Part shown: positions 34,035-43,336 of the stretch, in pieces | Layout of the letters: every line of letters starts with the position of its first letter | Numbering within the stretch: position 1 is the stretch's first letter | Translations under genes and position numbers: made by a program | From: Quadrisphaera sp. RL12-1S | Lineage (GTDB): Bacteria > Actinomycetota > Actinomycetes > Actinomycetales > Quadrisphaeraceae | Length of the DNA stretch: 64,000 bases | Assembly (NCBI RefSeq): GCF_014270065.1 | Contig: NZ_JACNME010000003.1 | Span: 1 to 64,000 of the forward strand | Reading direction: 5' to 3' | The notes under the pieces: generated by a model | The model's database searches: none | Told to the model about the DNA's origin: nothing | The model's input: the letters and a program-made list of their open reading frames with translations, nothing else

Positions 34035-34493
34035 TCAGCGGGCGGTGGCGCGGACCTGGTCGACGCCCTTGTTGGCCAGCGCGTCGGCGGCCTCGTTGCC
34101 GGGGTCGCCGGCGTGGCCCTTGACCCAGCGCCACTGCACGTCGTGGCGGGCGACGGCGTCGTCGAGGGCCCGCCACAGCTCGGCGTTCTTCACCGGCTGC
34201 TTGGACGCGGTGCGCCACCCGTTGCGCTTCCACCCGGCGATCCAGCTCTGGATGCCCTGCATGACGTAGGTCGAGTCGACGTGCAGCAGCACCGTCGAGC
34301 GCCGCTTCAGCGCGCCGAGCCCCTCGATGACCGCCGTGAGCTCCATGCGGTTGTTCGTCGTGGCCGCCTCGCCGCCGAAGAGCTCCTTGGTGTGCTCCCC
34401 GGAGCGCATGAGCACGCCCCAGCCGCCCACGCCCGGGTTGCCCTTGCAGGCGCCGTCGGTCCACATCTCGACGACGGGCTGCTCCTCGCTCAC
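34035..34493 (-). CDS. rnhA: Ribonuclease HI
   Basis: 152-residue RNase that degrades RNA in RNA-DNA hybrids. The four acidic residues are in [33 protein letters not shown] and [10 protein letters not shown], and the basic protrusion ([16 protein letters not shown]) is present. GTG 34493 overlaps the cimA stop (GTGA), an unusual pairing of a nuclease with an amino-acid gene. Confidence 0.95.
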   Translation of the reverse strand: MSEEQPVVEMWTDGACKGNPGVGGWGVLMRSGEHTKELFGGEAATTNNRMELTAVIEGLGALKRRSTVLLHVDSTYVMQGIQSWIAGWKRNGWRTASKQPVKNAELWRALDDAVARHDVQWRWVKGHAGDPGNEAADALANKGVDQVRATAR

Positions 34494-36139
34494 GCCGGTG
34501 ACGCGGTGGACGTCGCCGGGGAGGCGCCGGGCACCGGGGCGCCGGACTTGAGGAGCCCGTACGTGATGCCGTCCACCAGGGCCTGCCAGGAGGCCTCGAC
34601 GAGGTTGGGCGCCACGCCCACCGTCGTCCAGGTGGCCCGCCCGTCGGTGGTGTCGATGAGCACGCGCGTGGTGGCGTCGGTGCCCGCGTCGGCGTCGAGG
34701 ATGCGCACCCGGAAGTCGGTCAGGTCGAGCCCGGCGATCTGCGGGTAGACGGGGATGAGCGCCTGCCGCAGCGCGGCGTCGAGGGCGTTGACGGGGCCGT
34801 TGCCCTCGCCGGTGGCGACGAGCCGCCGCCCGCCGGCGTGCAGCTTCACGGTGGCCTCCGACGTGGGGCCGGTGCCCTTGCCGTGCTCGATGAACGCGCG
34901 CCAGCTCTCCACCTCGAAGTAGCTGGGGCGGGCACCGTCGCGGACCTCGCGCAGCAGCAGGTCGAAGCTGGCGTCGGCGGCCTCGAAGGTCCACCCGGCC
35001 AGCTCGAGCTCCTTGACCCGGGCGACGGCGCGGGAGAGCACGTCCTGGTCACCGGCGAGGTCGTGGCCGAGCTCGCGGCCCTTCAGCTCGATGGAGGCGC
35101 GCCCGGCCATGTCGGAGACGAGCATCCGCATGTCGTTGCCGACGGCGGTCGGGTCGGTGTGCTGGTAGAGGTCGGGGTCCACGCGGATGGCGCTGGCGTG
35201 CAGGCCCGCCTTGTGCGCGAACGCCGAGGCGCCCACGTACGGCGAGCGCGCGTACATCGCCACGTTGGTGATCTCCGCGACCGCGTGGGCGATCCGGGTC
35301 GCCTCGCGCAGGCACTCCGCGGGCACCACCGGCAGGCCGAGCTTCAGCACCAGGTCGGCCGCGACGACGACGAGGTCGGCGTTGCCCGTCCGCTCGCCGT
35401 ACCCGTTCACGCAGCCCTGGACGTGAGTGGCACCCGCGCGCACGGCGGCCACGGAGTTGGCGACGGCGCAGCCGGAGTCGTTGTGGGCGTGCATCCCGAC
35501 CCGGGTCCCGGCGGGCGAGGCGGCGAGGGTGGCGGCGACGACCTCCTCGACCTCGTGCGGCAGCCGGCCCCCGTTGGTGTCGCAGAGGACGACGGCCTCG
35601 GCGCCCGCCTCCACGGCGGCGCGGACGACGGCGAGGGCGTGGTCGCGGTCGAGCTCGTACCCGTCGAAGTAGTGCTCGGCGTCGAGGAAGACGCGCCGGC
35701 CGTTCGCCACGAGGTGCTCGACGGTGTCGCGCACCATGGCGAGGTTCTCCTCCTCGGTGGTGCGCAGCGCCAGCTTCACGTGCCCGACGTGGCTCTTGGC
35801 GACGACCGTCACCACCGGCGTCTGCGCGTCGAGCAGCGCCTGGACCTGCGGGTCGGTGGCCGCCGACCCGCCGGCGCGGCGGGTGGCCCCGAACGCCGCG
35901 AGCACGGCGTGGCGCAGCTGCAGCTCGGTGCGGGCGCGGGCGAAGAACTCGGTGTCGCGGGGGTTGGCCCCGGGCCAGCCGCCCTCGATGAAGCCGACGC
36001 CCAGCTCGTCGAGGTGCGCGGCGATGGCCAGCTTGTCGGCCACGGAGAGGTTGAGCCCCTCCTGCTGCGCGCCGTCACGCAGGGTCGTGTCGTAGACCTG
36101 GACGGGGTTCGCCGTCGGGCTGGTCGTCGTCGAGCTCAT
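34490..36139 (-). CDS. cimA: Citramalate synthase
   Basis: 549-residue member of the isopropylmalate/homocitrate synthase family: acetyl-CoA + pyruvate to citramalate, an isoleucine route that bypasses threonine deaminase. The N-terminus has [13 protein letters not shown], the metal site [14 protein letters not shown], and GERTGNADL. The C-terminal regulatory domain (about residues 400-520) is typical of LeuA-type enzymes. Reading the call as CimA rather than LeuA rests on the length and the [12 protein letters not shown] region. 11 bases downstream of ilvE. Confidence 0.9.
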   Translation of the reverse strand: MSSTTTSPTANPVQVYDTTLRDGAQQEGLNLSVADKLAIAAHLDELGVGFIEGGWPGANPRDTEFFARARTELQLRHAVLAAFGATRRAGGSAATDPQVQALLDAQTPVVTVVAKSHVGHVKLALRTTEEENLAMVRDTVEHLVANGRRVFLDAEHYFDGYELDRDHALAVVRAAVEAGAEAVVLCDTNGGRLPHEVEEVVAATLAASPAGTRVGMHAHNDSGCAVANSVAAVRAGATHVQGCVNGYGERTGNADLVVVAADLVLKLGLPVVPAECLREATRIAHAVAEITNVAMYARSPYVGASAFAHKAGLHASAIRVDPDLYQHTDPTAVGNDMRMLVSDMAGRASIELKGRELGHDLAGDQDVLSRAVARVKELELAGWTFEAADASFDLLLREVRDGARPSYFEVESWRAFIEHGKGTGPTSEATVKLHAGGRRLVATGEGNGPVNALDAALRQALIPVYPQIAGLDLTDFRVRILDADAGTDATTRVLIDTTDGRATWTTVGVAPNLVEASWQALVDGITYGLLKSGAPVPGASPATSTASPA

Positions 36140-36150
36140 CGTGGGTCTCC

Positions 36151-37269
36151 TCAGACCAGGCGGTGCATCCAGCCGCGGCGGTCTTCGGCGCGGCCGTACT
36201 GGACGTCGAGCAGGGAGGCGCGGACGGCCTCGGTGACCTTCCCGGCCACCTCCGTGTCAGCGGAGGCGGGCTTGGTGTCCGCGCCGTCCACGAAGCTGCC
36301 GATCGGGGTGACGACGGCGGCGGTGCCGCACGCGAAGGCCTCGGTGACCTCGCCGCTGGCGGCCATGGAGAGCCAGTCGTCCAGGGCGATGCGCTGCTCG
36401 ACGGGCTCCAGGCCCATGTCGCGGGCGAGGTCGAGGATGGAGTCGCGCGTGACGCCCTCGAGGATCGAGCCGGTCAGCTCCGGGGTGAGGAGGCGTCCGT
36501 CGGCGGTGACGAGGAAGACGTTCATGCCGCCCAGCTCCTCCACCCACCGCTGCTCGGTGGCGTCGAGGAAGACCACCTGGTCGCAGCCGGCGGCGTACGC
36601 CTCCTGCTGGGCCAGCAGGCTCGCGGCGTAGTTGCCGCCGCACTTGGCGGCACCGGTACCGCCCGCGGCAGCGCGCGAGTAGGTGCGGCTGACCAGCAGC
36701 TTCACCGGTCGGGGGCCGCTGGTGAAGTACGAGCCGGCCGGGGAGGCGATGACGAGGTAGTCGACCTTCGCAGCGGGGCGCACGCCGAGGAACGCCTCGG
36801 AGGCGAACATGAACGGGCGCAGGTACAGGCTGGTCTCGCCGCCGGTGGGCACCCACGCCTCGTCGGCGGAGACCAGCGCCTCCAGCGAGGCGAGGAAGTC
36901 CTCTTCGGGCAGCTCCGGCAGCGCCAGGCGTCGGGCGGAGCGGGCGAAGCGCGCCGCGTTGGCCCGCGGGCGGAACGTCCACACCGAGCCGTCGGCCCAG
37001 CGGTAGGCCTTCATGCCCTCGAAGACCTCCTGCGCGTAGTGCAGGACGGCGGCGGAGGGGTCCATGAGGAGCGGCCCGTAGGGCTCGACGCGGGCCTGGC
37101 CCCAGCCGCCCTCGGCGGTCCAGACGGCGTGCGCCATGTGGTCGGTGAAGTGCTTGCCGAACCCCGGGGAGGCCAGCACGGCCGCGCGGTCGGCGTCCGA
37201 GACGGGTGCGGGGTGCGGCTGGCGCTCGAAGGACAGCGGCGCGGTGGCCTGCAGGCTGTCAGCGGACAT
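36151..37269 (-). CDS. ilvE: Branched-chain amino acid aminotransferase
   Basis: 372-residue fold-type IV PLP transaminase, the last step of Leu/Ile/Val synthesis. It has HYAQEVFEGMKAYR, SLYLRPFMFAS, the PLP lysine in GAAKCGGNYAAS and the C-terminal ACGTAAVVTPIG. ATG 37269 has TACGCT (37278-37283) 8 bases upstream. The promoter region is itself an inverted repeat also found at ilvD. Operon ilvE-cimA-rnhA. Confidence 0.96.
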   Translation of the reverse strand: MSADSLQATAPLSFERQPHPAPVSDADRAAVLASPGFGKHFTDHMAHAVWTAEGGWGQARVEPYGPLLMDPSAAVLHYAQEVFEGMKAYRWADGSVWTFRPRANAARFARSARRLALPELPEEDFLASLEALVSADEAWVPTGGETSLYLRPFMFASEAFLGVRPAAKVDYLVIASPAGSYFTSGPRPVKLLVSRTYSRAAAGGTGAAKCGGNYAASLLAQQEAYAAGCDQVVFLDATEQRWVEELGGMNVFLVTADGRLLTPELTGSILEGVTRDSILDLARDMGLEPVEQRIALDDWLSMAASGEVTEAFACGTAAVVTPIGSFVDGADTKPASADTEVAGKVTEAVRASLLDVQYGRAEDRRGWMHRLV

Positions 37270-37285
37270 GCTACGGAAGCGTAGC
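37270..37285. promoter_or_regulatory. Inverted repeat GCTACG-N4-CGTAGC at the ilvE promoter
   Basis: A 6-base inverted repeat with 4-base centre overlaps the ilvE -10 box and reaches the start codon. The same core, CTACG-N4-CGTAG, occurs at the ilvD promoter (50909-50924) and was not seen at other genes here, suggesting a shared regulator of branched-chain genes. Confidence 0.4.
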
Positions 37286-37376
37286 CTCCGCGCCGGGCTG
37301 GTCGGAGCGCCTCCGCACGGGCGGGTGCGCCGAGGTGCGGGGGCGGGCTCTCCGGACCCTCCGGACCCGCTGGGCC

Positions 37377-37405
37377 CTCAGGGGCGGACCGCCGCGTGCC
37401 GATGC
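37377..37405 (+). promoter_or_regulatory. Sigma-28 (FliA/WhiG)-like promoter of the GGDEF gene
   Basis: TCAGG, 15 bases, GCCGATGC, resembling the WhiG/FliA pattern (TAAA-N15-GCCGATAA). It ends 7 bases before the GTG start. The GGDEF-EAL gene has the same layout with identical spacing. Confidence 0.45.
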
Positions 37406-37412
37406 AGACGGC

Positions 37413-38864
37413 GTGGTGCGCCCTCGACCCTCCCGGCGCGCGGAGGTCGTGGCCGCGCTGGTGTGCGTCGCCGGCGCGACCACCGTCCCGCTGCTCCCCC
37501 ACCACCCGCTGGCCAGCGCCGCCGCCGTCCTCGCACCGGTGCTCCTGCTCCTGGTCGTGGCCCTGCGGCGCCGCCTGGTCTGGACCGCGGCCGGCGCGGC
37601 CCTCATGGCGGCCGGCGACGTCGTCTTCCGGCTCCTGTGGTGGGCGCAGGGCACACCGGTCGTACCCTCGGTCGCCGACGTCGCCTTCGTGCTGGGGTAC
37701 CTGGCGCTGCTGCGCGCCGCGCACCTGGCCGCGGGCCCAGGGCGCAGTGGTGCGACGCTCGACGCCCTCATCGTCGTCGCCGGCCCCGCGGCGGTGGTCG
37801 CGGCGGCCGTCCACGGGCCGCTGGCGGCGCTCGCCGTCACCGGCACGCCGCTGCAGACCGCCCAGGCGCTGGTCGCGCCGCTGTTCGACCTGGCGCTGCT
37901 GGTCCTGGTGGTGCGCGCCTCGGTGGTGGGGGCGCTCACCCGCCCGCAGGCCGCGGCGCTCCAGACCGCCGTCGTGCTGCTGCTGGTCGGCAACGCCGGC
38001 TACCTGGTGCTGGTCGACCTCGCGCCCGGCCTGCTGCGGCCCTGGCTGGGCGCGCCGTTCGGGCTGGCGTTCTCGCTGGCGGCGCTCGCCGCGAGCGCGC
38101 CCGCTCCCACCCGCCCTGCGCCGCGGACCTCCCCCAGCGGCTCCCGGCTGGTGCTGGCGCTGCTGCCGGCCTCGGCGTGCCTGCCCGCGGCGGTGCTCGT
38201 GCTGCAGGGGGTGGTGGGGGCCGGTGTCGACTGGCAGGTGCTCGGCACGGGCGCCCTGCTGGCGGCCGTGCTGAGCACCCTGCGGCTGCACGGCGCGCTG
38301 CGCGTGGCGGGTGACCAGGCGCGCGAGCTGGAGCGGCTGGCCCACGTCGACGACCTCACGGGCCTGCCCAACCGCCGCGCCTGCAGCGCCGCCGCTGAGC
38401 GCCTGGCCGGCGCGGACGAGACCCCCGTGGCCCTGGCGCTGCTGGACCTCGACAGGTTCAAGGCCGTCAACGACTCCCTCGGCCACGCGGGCGGTGACGC
38501 GCTGCTGCGCGCCGCGGCGCGCGCGTGGTCGGCCGTGCTGCCGGCGGGCGCGGACCTGCACCGGTGGGGCGGGGAGGAGTTCGTGCTGCTGCTCGGCGGG
38601 GCGGCGGCCGAGCGCGCCGAGGTGCTGGTCCAGGACCTGCGGCTGGCCACACCGGCCCCTCACACCGTCTCGGCCGGGCTGGTGGCGCGCCGGCCCGGCG
38701 AGGACGCCGCCTCGCTGCTCGCCCGGGCCGACGCGCTGCTCTACCTCGCCAAGGAGGGTGGGCGCGACCGCGTCTGCACCGACGCGTCCCCGGCCCCGGC
38801 CCCGGCCCCCGCCGACGACGACGCGGGCGCACCCCGGCCGGGTACGCCCGCGTCGTCGTCCTGA
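37413..38864 (+). CDS. Membrane diguanylate cyclase (GGDEF)
   Basis: 483 residues from GTG 37413. The N-terminal ~300 residues form about eight to ten membrane helices with no recognised sensor family. The C-terminal GGDEF domain has DDLTGLPNRR, LDLDRFKAVNDSLGHAGGD and the active-site loop RWGGEEFVLLL, so it should synthesise c-di-GMP. The usual RxxD inhibitory site upstream of GGEEF is not present. A disordered Ala/Pro tail ends the protein. Divergent from ilvE; convergent with leuB, 4 bases apart. Confidence 0.9.
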   Translation: MVRPRPSRRAEVVAALVCVAGATTVPLLPHHPLASAAAVLAPVLLLLVVALRRRLVWTAAGAALMAAGDVVFRLLWWAQGTPVVPSVADVAFVLGYLALLRAAHLAAGPGRSGATLDALIVVAGPAAVVAAAVHGPLAALAVTGTPLQTAQALVAPLFDLALLVLVVRASVVGALTRPQAAALQTAVVLLLVGNAGYLVLVDLAPGLLRPWLGAPFGLAFSLAALAASAPAPTRPAPRTSPSGSRLVLALLPASACLPAAVLVLQGVVGAGVDWQVLGTGALLAAVLSTLRLHGALRVAGDQARELERLAHVDDLTGLPNRRACSAAAERLAGADETPVALALLDLDRFKAVNDSLGHAGGDALLRAAARAWSAVLPAGADLHRWGGEEFVLLLGGAAAERAEVLVQDLRLATPAPHTVSAGLVARRPGEDAASLLARADALLYLAKEGGRDRVCTDASPAPAPAPADDDAGAPRPGTPASSS

Positions 38865-38868
38865 GCGG

Positions 38869-39948
38869 TCAGGACAGGCGCGCCACCAGGGCGTCGCCAA
38901 CCTGCGACGTAGAGCGCTTCGCGGTGCCGCGCTCGAGCAGGTCCGCCGCGACGGCGGCCTCCACGCGGGCGGCCGCGTCGGCGTGGCCGAGGTGCGCCAG
39001 CAGCATGCCGACCGACAGCGCCGTGGCCGTGGGGTCGGCGATCCCCTGCCCGGCGATGTCGGGCGCGGAGCCGTGGACGGGCTCGAACATCGACGGCGCC
39101 GTGCGGTCGGGGTTGATGTTGCCGCTGGCCGCCAGGCCGATGCCGCCGCAGACGGCCGCGGCGAGGTCGGTGACGATGTCGCCGAAGAGGTTGTCGGTGA
39201 CGATGACGTCGAACCGGCTCGGGTCCTGGACGAGGTAGATCATCGCGGCGTCGACGTGGGCGTAGTCGGCGGTGACGTCAGGGAAGTCGGCGTTCACGCG
39301 CTCGACGGTGCGGCGCCACAGGTGCCCCGCGAACGTCAGCACGTTGTGCTTGTGCAGCAGCGTCAGCTTCTTGCGCGGGCGGGCCTGCGCACGGGCGAAG
39401 GCGTCGCGGACCACGCGCTCCACCCCGAAGGCGGTGTTGACGCTGACCTCGGTGGCGATCTCGGCCGGGGTGCCCACGCGCAGCGCACCGCCGTTGCCGG
39501 TGTACGGGCCCTCGGTGCCCTCGCGGACGACGACGAAGTCGACGTCGCCCGGGTCCGCCAGCGGGCCGCGCACGCCCGGGAAGAGCTTGCCGGGGCGCAG
39601 GTTGACGTAGTGGTCCAGCTCGAAGCGCAGCTTGAGGAGCAGACCGCGCTCCAGCACGCCGGAGGGGACGCCGGGGTCGCCGACGGCGCCGAGCAGGATC
39701 GCGTCCGCGCCGCGGACCTCCTCGAGCACGCTGTCGGGCAGCGTCTCGCCGGTGGCGTGCCAGCGCTTGGCGCCCAGGTCGTACTCGGTGGTGTCGACGG
39801 CGGTGCCGGCGGGCACCGCGGCGCGCAGCACCTTGAGGCCCTCGGCCACGACCTCCGGGCCGATGCCGTCACCGGCGATGACGGCGAGCTGGATGCTCGA
39901 GGGCGGCGTCGACGACGCGGTGGAGGGCGCTGCTGCGGTGCTGGTCAT
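38869..39948 (-). CDS. leuB: 3-isopropylmalate dehydrogenase
   Basis: 359-residue NAD-dependent decarboxylating dehydrogenase of leucine synthesis. It has [11 protein letters not shown] near residue 25, [34 protein letters not shown] and [15 protein letters not shown] 39948 has TAGCCT (39957-39962) 8 bases upstream. The promoter abuts the repeat unit at 39994. Confidence 0.96.
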   Translation of the reverse strand: MTSTAAAPSTASSTPPSSIQLAVIAGDGIGPEVVAEGLKVLRAAVPAGTAVDTTEYDLGAKRWHATGETLPDSVLEEVRGADAILLGAVGDPGVPSGVLERGLLLKLRFELDHYVNLRPGKLFPGVRGPLADPGDVDFVVVREGTEGPYTGNGGALRVGTPAEIATEVSVNTAFGVERVVRDAFARAQARPRKKLTLLHKHNVLTFAGHLWRRTVERVNADFPDVTADYAHVDAAMIYLVQDPSRFDVIVTDNLFGDIVTDLAAAVCGGIGLAASGNINPDRTAPSMFEPVHGSAPDIAGQGIADPTATALSVGMLLAHLGHADAAARVEAAVAADLLERGTAKRSTSQVGDALVARLS

Positions 39949-39993
39949 GACCGCAGAGGCTACCGACGCCGCGGTGCCCTCCCCGCTCCCCAA

Positions 39994-40049
39994 CCGTGAT
40001 CATGGACCTCCCGTGCACTTTCAGCCGTGATCATGGAGTTCCCGAACAC
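39994..40049 (+). repeat. CCGTGATCATGG double-unit repeat, left flank of the ECF sigma operon
   Basis: Two forward units, each starting CCGTGATCATGGA (39994 and 40025), the second ending TTCCCGAACA. It ends two bases before the anti-sigma stop codon. The reverse complement of the whole block recurs at 41401-41457. The units cannot form a local hairpin beyond the 6-base TGATCA palindrome. Confidence 0.88.
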
Positions 40050-40051
40050 CA

Positions 40052-40744
40052 TCACCCGCCTGAGGGCATCCAGTCGGTCCCGAGCGGGGGCACCCGCACC
40101 GGGGTGCACGCAGCGACCGGGCCGCTCGCGACGTCGAACGCCACGCGCACAGTCACGCCGCTGACGGGGCGGACGTCGTCGTCGGGGTCCTCGTCAGCCG
40201 CCTTCAGCTCCGTCTCGGTGAGCGTCCGCGCGGACGCCATGATGACGAGCGTCGTCCCCCGCGGGACTGACCCAGCGGGCACGCGCGCACCGAAGCTGCG
40301 CTCGCCCGTCGAGACGGTCAGCCCCGACACGTCCACGTCGGCGCTCGTGGAGCGACCGGGCTGGCACCAGGTGCCGTCGGGCAGGAACGTCACGTCGGCG
40401 CTGATCCCTTCTGCCTCGAGCGCCCGTTCGAGGCCGAGCGCGTCGTCGAGGCGGTTGACCTGCACGTCGACGTCGCCCGCGGTGTCGCGGCTCACCGCCC
40501 AGGCCGGCTCTGCCTGGAGCGTCGGGATGACCACGAGCCCGCCGGCCACCACGGCGACGGCCGCTGCCGCCACGAGGAGCGGCCTGCGCGTCCAGCGCCG
40601 CCGGGCGCGCTCCTCCGCAGCGCCCGCGGCCGGGGTCCGACGCTCCTCGACGACCTCGCGCAGCGCGGTGAGCAGACGTGCGTCGTAGGCGTCCATGCGC
40701 TCGTCGCGCTCGGGGTGGTCGCGCTGGTCGGTCTCGGGGTCCAC
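40052..40744 (-). CDS. Probable membrane anti-sigma factor
   Basis: 230-residue protein with a charged N-terminal ~55 residues (RMDAYDARLLTALREVVEE), one membrane helix (LLVAAAAVAVVAGGLVVI, about residues 58-75) and an extracytoplasmic domain with two cysteines (GTWCQPG, AACTPV). It starts one base after the ECF sigma stop, the usual layout of a sigma/anti-sigma pair. No zinc HxxxCxxC motif is visible, so the anti-sigma role is inferred from position and topology. The stop codon touches the flanking repeat. Confidence 0.75.
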   Translation of the reverse strand: MDPETDQRDHPERDERMDAYDARLLTALREVVEERRTPAAGAAEERARRRWTRRPLLVAAAAVAVVAGGLVVIPTLQAEPAWAVSRDTAGDVDVQVNRLDDALGLERALEAEGISADVTFLPDGTWCQPGRSTSADVDVSGLTVSTGERSFGARVPAGSVPRGTTLVIMASARTLTETELKAADEDPDDDVRPVSGVTVRVAFDVASGPVAACTPVRVPPLGTDWMPSGG

Positions 40745-40745
40745 G

Positions 40746-41363
40746 TCAGGCCTCCTGGGAGCGGTCGGTGGGGGCGGGCTGGGCGGGGTCGGCGAGGGGC
40801 GGGACCGCGCGGCGCAGTCGCCCCCGGGCGCGGTGGAGGCGCACGCGCGCGGCACCAGCGCTGATGCCGAGCACCTGGGCCACGTCGACCAGCGGGAGGT
40901 CGTCGACGACGACGAGCTCCAGCACGTCGCGCAGCGGACCGGGCAGGGCGGCCAGCTCGCCGTGCAGCCGCCGGGCGCTCGCGGCGGCGTCGACCTGCTC
41001 GGCGAGCCGCTCGTAGGCGTCGTCGTCGACGAGGGCCCGTGCGTCGACGCGGCGCTCGACGCGCCGGCGGCGCGCGGTGGTCTCGTGGTGGCCGGCCACC
41101 ACGTGGCGGGCGATGCCCAGCAACCACGCGACAGGGCTGGCGCGGGCAGCGTCGTAGCCGCCCGCCGATCCGATCGCGCGCACGAAGACGTCAGCGGTGA
41201 GGTCGGCGACGTCGTGGGGATCGCGCACGCGGCGCGCCACGAACCGCTCGACGTCGCGCACGCACGCGCGGTACACGGCCTCGAGCGCGTCGGGGTCGGC
41301 ACCCATGCGGGCGCAGCGATCCGCCAGCTCGGCGCGGACGCTGGTCGCTGGAGGCGTGCTCAC
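40746..41363 (-). CDS. ECF RNA polymerase sigma factor
   Basis: 205-residue sigma-70-family ECF protein. Region 2 is DVERFVARRVRDPHDVADLTADVFVRAI, followed by WLLGIARHVVAGHHE, and region 4 is LELVVVDDLPLVDVAQVLGISAGAARVRLHRARGRLR. GTG 41363 is preceded by a near-perfect ribosome site AAGGAGGGGT. No target promoter can be named. The pair with the membrane protein downstream is bracketed by inverted repeat elements. Confidence 0.93.
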   Translation of the reverse strand: MSTPPATSVRAELADRCARMGADPDALEAVYRACVRDVERFVARRVRDPHDVADLTADVFVRAIGSAGGYDAARASPVAWLLGIARHVVAGHHETTARRRRVERRVDARALVDDDAYERLAEQVDAAASARRLHGELAALPGPLRDVLELVVVDDLPLVDVAQVLGISAGAARVRLHRARGRLRRAVPPLADPAQPAPTDRSQEA

Positions 41364-41400
41364 ACCCCTCCTTGCTGCCGCACCGCAGAAGCGTTACAGC

Positions 41401-41457
41401 ATGTTCGGGAAGTCCATGATCACGGTGGGAAAGTGCTCGGGAGGCCCATGATCACGG
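41401..41457 (-). repeat. CCGTGATCATGG double-unit repeat, right flank of the ECF sigma operon
   Basis: Reverse-orientation copy of 39994-40049 (about 88% alike): minus-strand CCGTGATCATGGGCCTCCCG then CCGTGATCATGGACTTCCCG. It begins 38 bases upstream of the sigma GTG and overlaps the last codon of the ABC transporter gene, supplying its TGA stop. Confidence 0.88.
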
Positions 41458-43278
41458 ACGGGGGGCGGGGGCGGGAGCGTGCTCGCCGGTCTGCACGGCC
41501 CACAGGCCGGCGTAGGCGCCGCCGAGGGCCACCAGCTCGTCGTGGGTGCCGGACTCCGCGACCCGCCCAGCGGCGAGCACCCAGATGCGGTCCGCGTCGC
41601 GGACCGTCGACAGGCGGTGGGCGACCACGAGCGCCGTCCGCGTGGCCGTGACCCGCGCCAGGGACCGCTGGATGGCGGCCTCGGTCTCGGTGTCGACGGC
41701 GGAGGTCGCCTCGTCGAGCACGAGCAGCGCCGGGTCGCGCAGGAGCGCCCGGGCCAGCGCGAGCCGCTGCCGCTGCCCGCCCGACAGGGTCTGGCCCCGC
41801 TCCCCCACCACGGTGGCGTAGCCGTCGGGCAGCGCGGCCACGAACTCGTGGGCCTCCGCGGCGCGCGCGGCCTCCTCGACCTGGGCGTCGGTCGCGTCGG
41901 GACGGCCGTAGGCGATGTTCTCCCGCACGGTGCCGTGGAAGAGGAAGGCGTCCTGGCTCACGTAGCCGATCGCGCCGCGCAGGGAGTCCCACGTGAGGTC
42001 GCGCACGTCGTGGCCGTCCAGCAGCACCGCGCCCGCGCGCGGGTCCGCGAAGCGCAGCACCAGGCGCAGCAGCGAGGACTTGCCCGCGCCGGTCGTGCCC
42101 ACCACGGCGTGGGTCTGCCCGGCGGGGACCACCAGGTCGAGGTCACCGCCGGGCCCGCCCAGGACGTCGGGCCCGTCGTCGTACCCGAACCGCACACCGC
42201 GCAGCTCCAGTGCGCCGCGCGGCGGGGACGACAGCGCGACGGCGCCCTCCACGGCGGACGGACGCAGCTCGAGCAGCCCGAAGATGCGGCGGGTGGACGC
42301 CATGGCCCGCTGGTAGAGGTCGAGCGTCTGGCCGAGGTCGGTGAGCGGCCAGAGCAGGCGCTGCGTCATGAAGACGAGCACCGTGAACAGGCCCACCTCG
42401 AGGCGGCCCTGGAGCGTGTACCAGCCGCCCAGCAGCAGCGTGGCCGAGAACCCGGCGAGGATGGCCATCCTGATCAGCGGGACGAACGCCGAGCTGGAGC
42501 GGATGGCGCGGGCGTTGGCCAGCCGGTAGTCGCGGGACGCGCGGGCCACCCGGGCGCTCTCGCGCTGCTCGGCCGTGAAGGCGCGGATGGTGGCGACGCC
42601 GCCGAGGTTGCCGGCCACCACCGCCGCCACCTCCCCGGCGGTCGAGCGCACGTCGGCGTACAGAGGCTCCAGGCGGCGCTGGAACCGGATGGAGCCCCAG
42701 GCGATGACCGGGACCGGCAGGAACGCCAGCACCGCCACCTGCCACGAGGTCACCCCGAAGACGATGCCCACGAACACCACGGTGAGGAGGGTGTGGAGCA
42801 CCGTGCGCGCGCCGACGTCGAGGAAGCGCTCCAGCTGGTTGACGTCGTCGGAGAGCACCGACAGCACCTGCCCGGACGGCGTGCGCTCGTGCCACCCGAC
42901 GTCCATGGCCTGCACGGCCGTGTACGCCTCGGTGCGCAGCTCGTCCTGCACCGACTGCGCGAGGCCGCGCCACAACACGGAGGCGGCGTAGTCGGTCAGC
43001 GACTCCACCACCCACACGAGGGCGTTGACGACTGCGACGACGACGAGCTGCTCGAAGCGCCCCTCGACGCCGAGGACCGTGCCCACGAACGAGTCGCTGC
43101 CGCGGACCACGATGTCGATGGCCACACCCAGCAGCAGCTCCGGCGCCACGTCGGCGGCCGTGTTGAGGGTGGTCATGAGCACCGCGAGCGCGAATCGGGG
43201 GCGGTGGCGGCGGTGGTGGCGCCACAGGGCGCGCAGCGGTGGGGTCGCCCCCAGGGGCGCCGTGGCGGCAGCGGTCAC
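41452..43278 (-). CDS. ABC exporter, fused membrane and ATPase domains
   Basis: 608-residue half-transporter with six membrane helices (residues ~25-330) followed by an ATPase domain: Walker A GTTGAGKSS, signature LSGGQRQRLA, Walker B ALLVLDEATS, H-loop VAHRLST. It works as a homodimer or with an unseen partner; the substrate is unknown. GTG 43278 is chosen because TAGGCT (43287-43292) lies 8 bases upstream. An IdeR/DtxR-like site overlaps the promoter, suggesting iron control. The stop codon is contributed by the repeat element. Confidence 0.92.
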   Translation of the reverse strand: MTAAATAPLGATPPLRALWRHHRRHRPRFALAVLMTTLNTAADVAPELLLGVAIDIVVRGSDSFVGTVLGVEGRFEQLVVVAVVNALVWVVESLTDYAASVLWRGLAQSVQDELRTEAYTAVQAMDVGWHERTPSGQVLSVLSDDVNQLERFLDVGARTVLHTLLTVVFVGIVFGVTSWQVAVLAFLPVPVIAWGSIRFQRRLEPLYADVRSTAGEVAAVVAGNLGGVATIRAFTAEQRESARVARASRDYRLANARAIRSSSAFVPLIRMAILAGFSATLLLGGWYTLQGRLEVGLFTVLVFMTQRLLWPLTDLGQTLDLYQRAMASTRRIFGLLELRPSAVEGAVALSSPPRGALELRGVRFGYDDGPDVLGGPGGDLDLVVPAGQTHAVVGTTGAGKSSLLRLVLRFADPRAGAVLLDGHDVRDLTWDSLRGAIGYVSQDAFLFHGTVRENIAYGRPDATDAQVEEAARAAEAHEFVAALPDGYATVVGERGQTLSGGQRQRLALARALLRDPALLVLDEATSAVDTETEAAIQRSLARVTATRTALVVAHRLSTVRDADRIWVLAAGRVAESGTHDELVALGGAYAGLWAVQTGEHAPAPAPRP

Positions 43279-43296
43279 GAAGCCCCAGCCTAGGGG

Positions 43297-43315
43297 GCGG
43301 GTAAGGATCACCTAA
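43297..43315. promoter_or_regulatory. Candidate IdeR/DtxR iron box
   Basis: The 19 bases match 14 of 19 positions of the published IdeR consensus (TWAGGTWAGSCTWACCTWA), with the core GGTAAGG..ACCTAA. It sits between the -35 and -10 positions of the ABC exporter promoter and 22 bases before the divergent DUF2252 start, where a bound repressor would block both. Confidence 0.4.
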
Positions 43316-43336
43316 CTCCGCGAGCGGGACCCCGGG

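Noticed and set aside
37206-37412. N-terminal extension of the GGDEF protein from 37206
   Set aside because: Arg-rich, antisense to the ilvE start and upstream of the sigma-28-like promoter.
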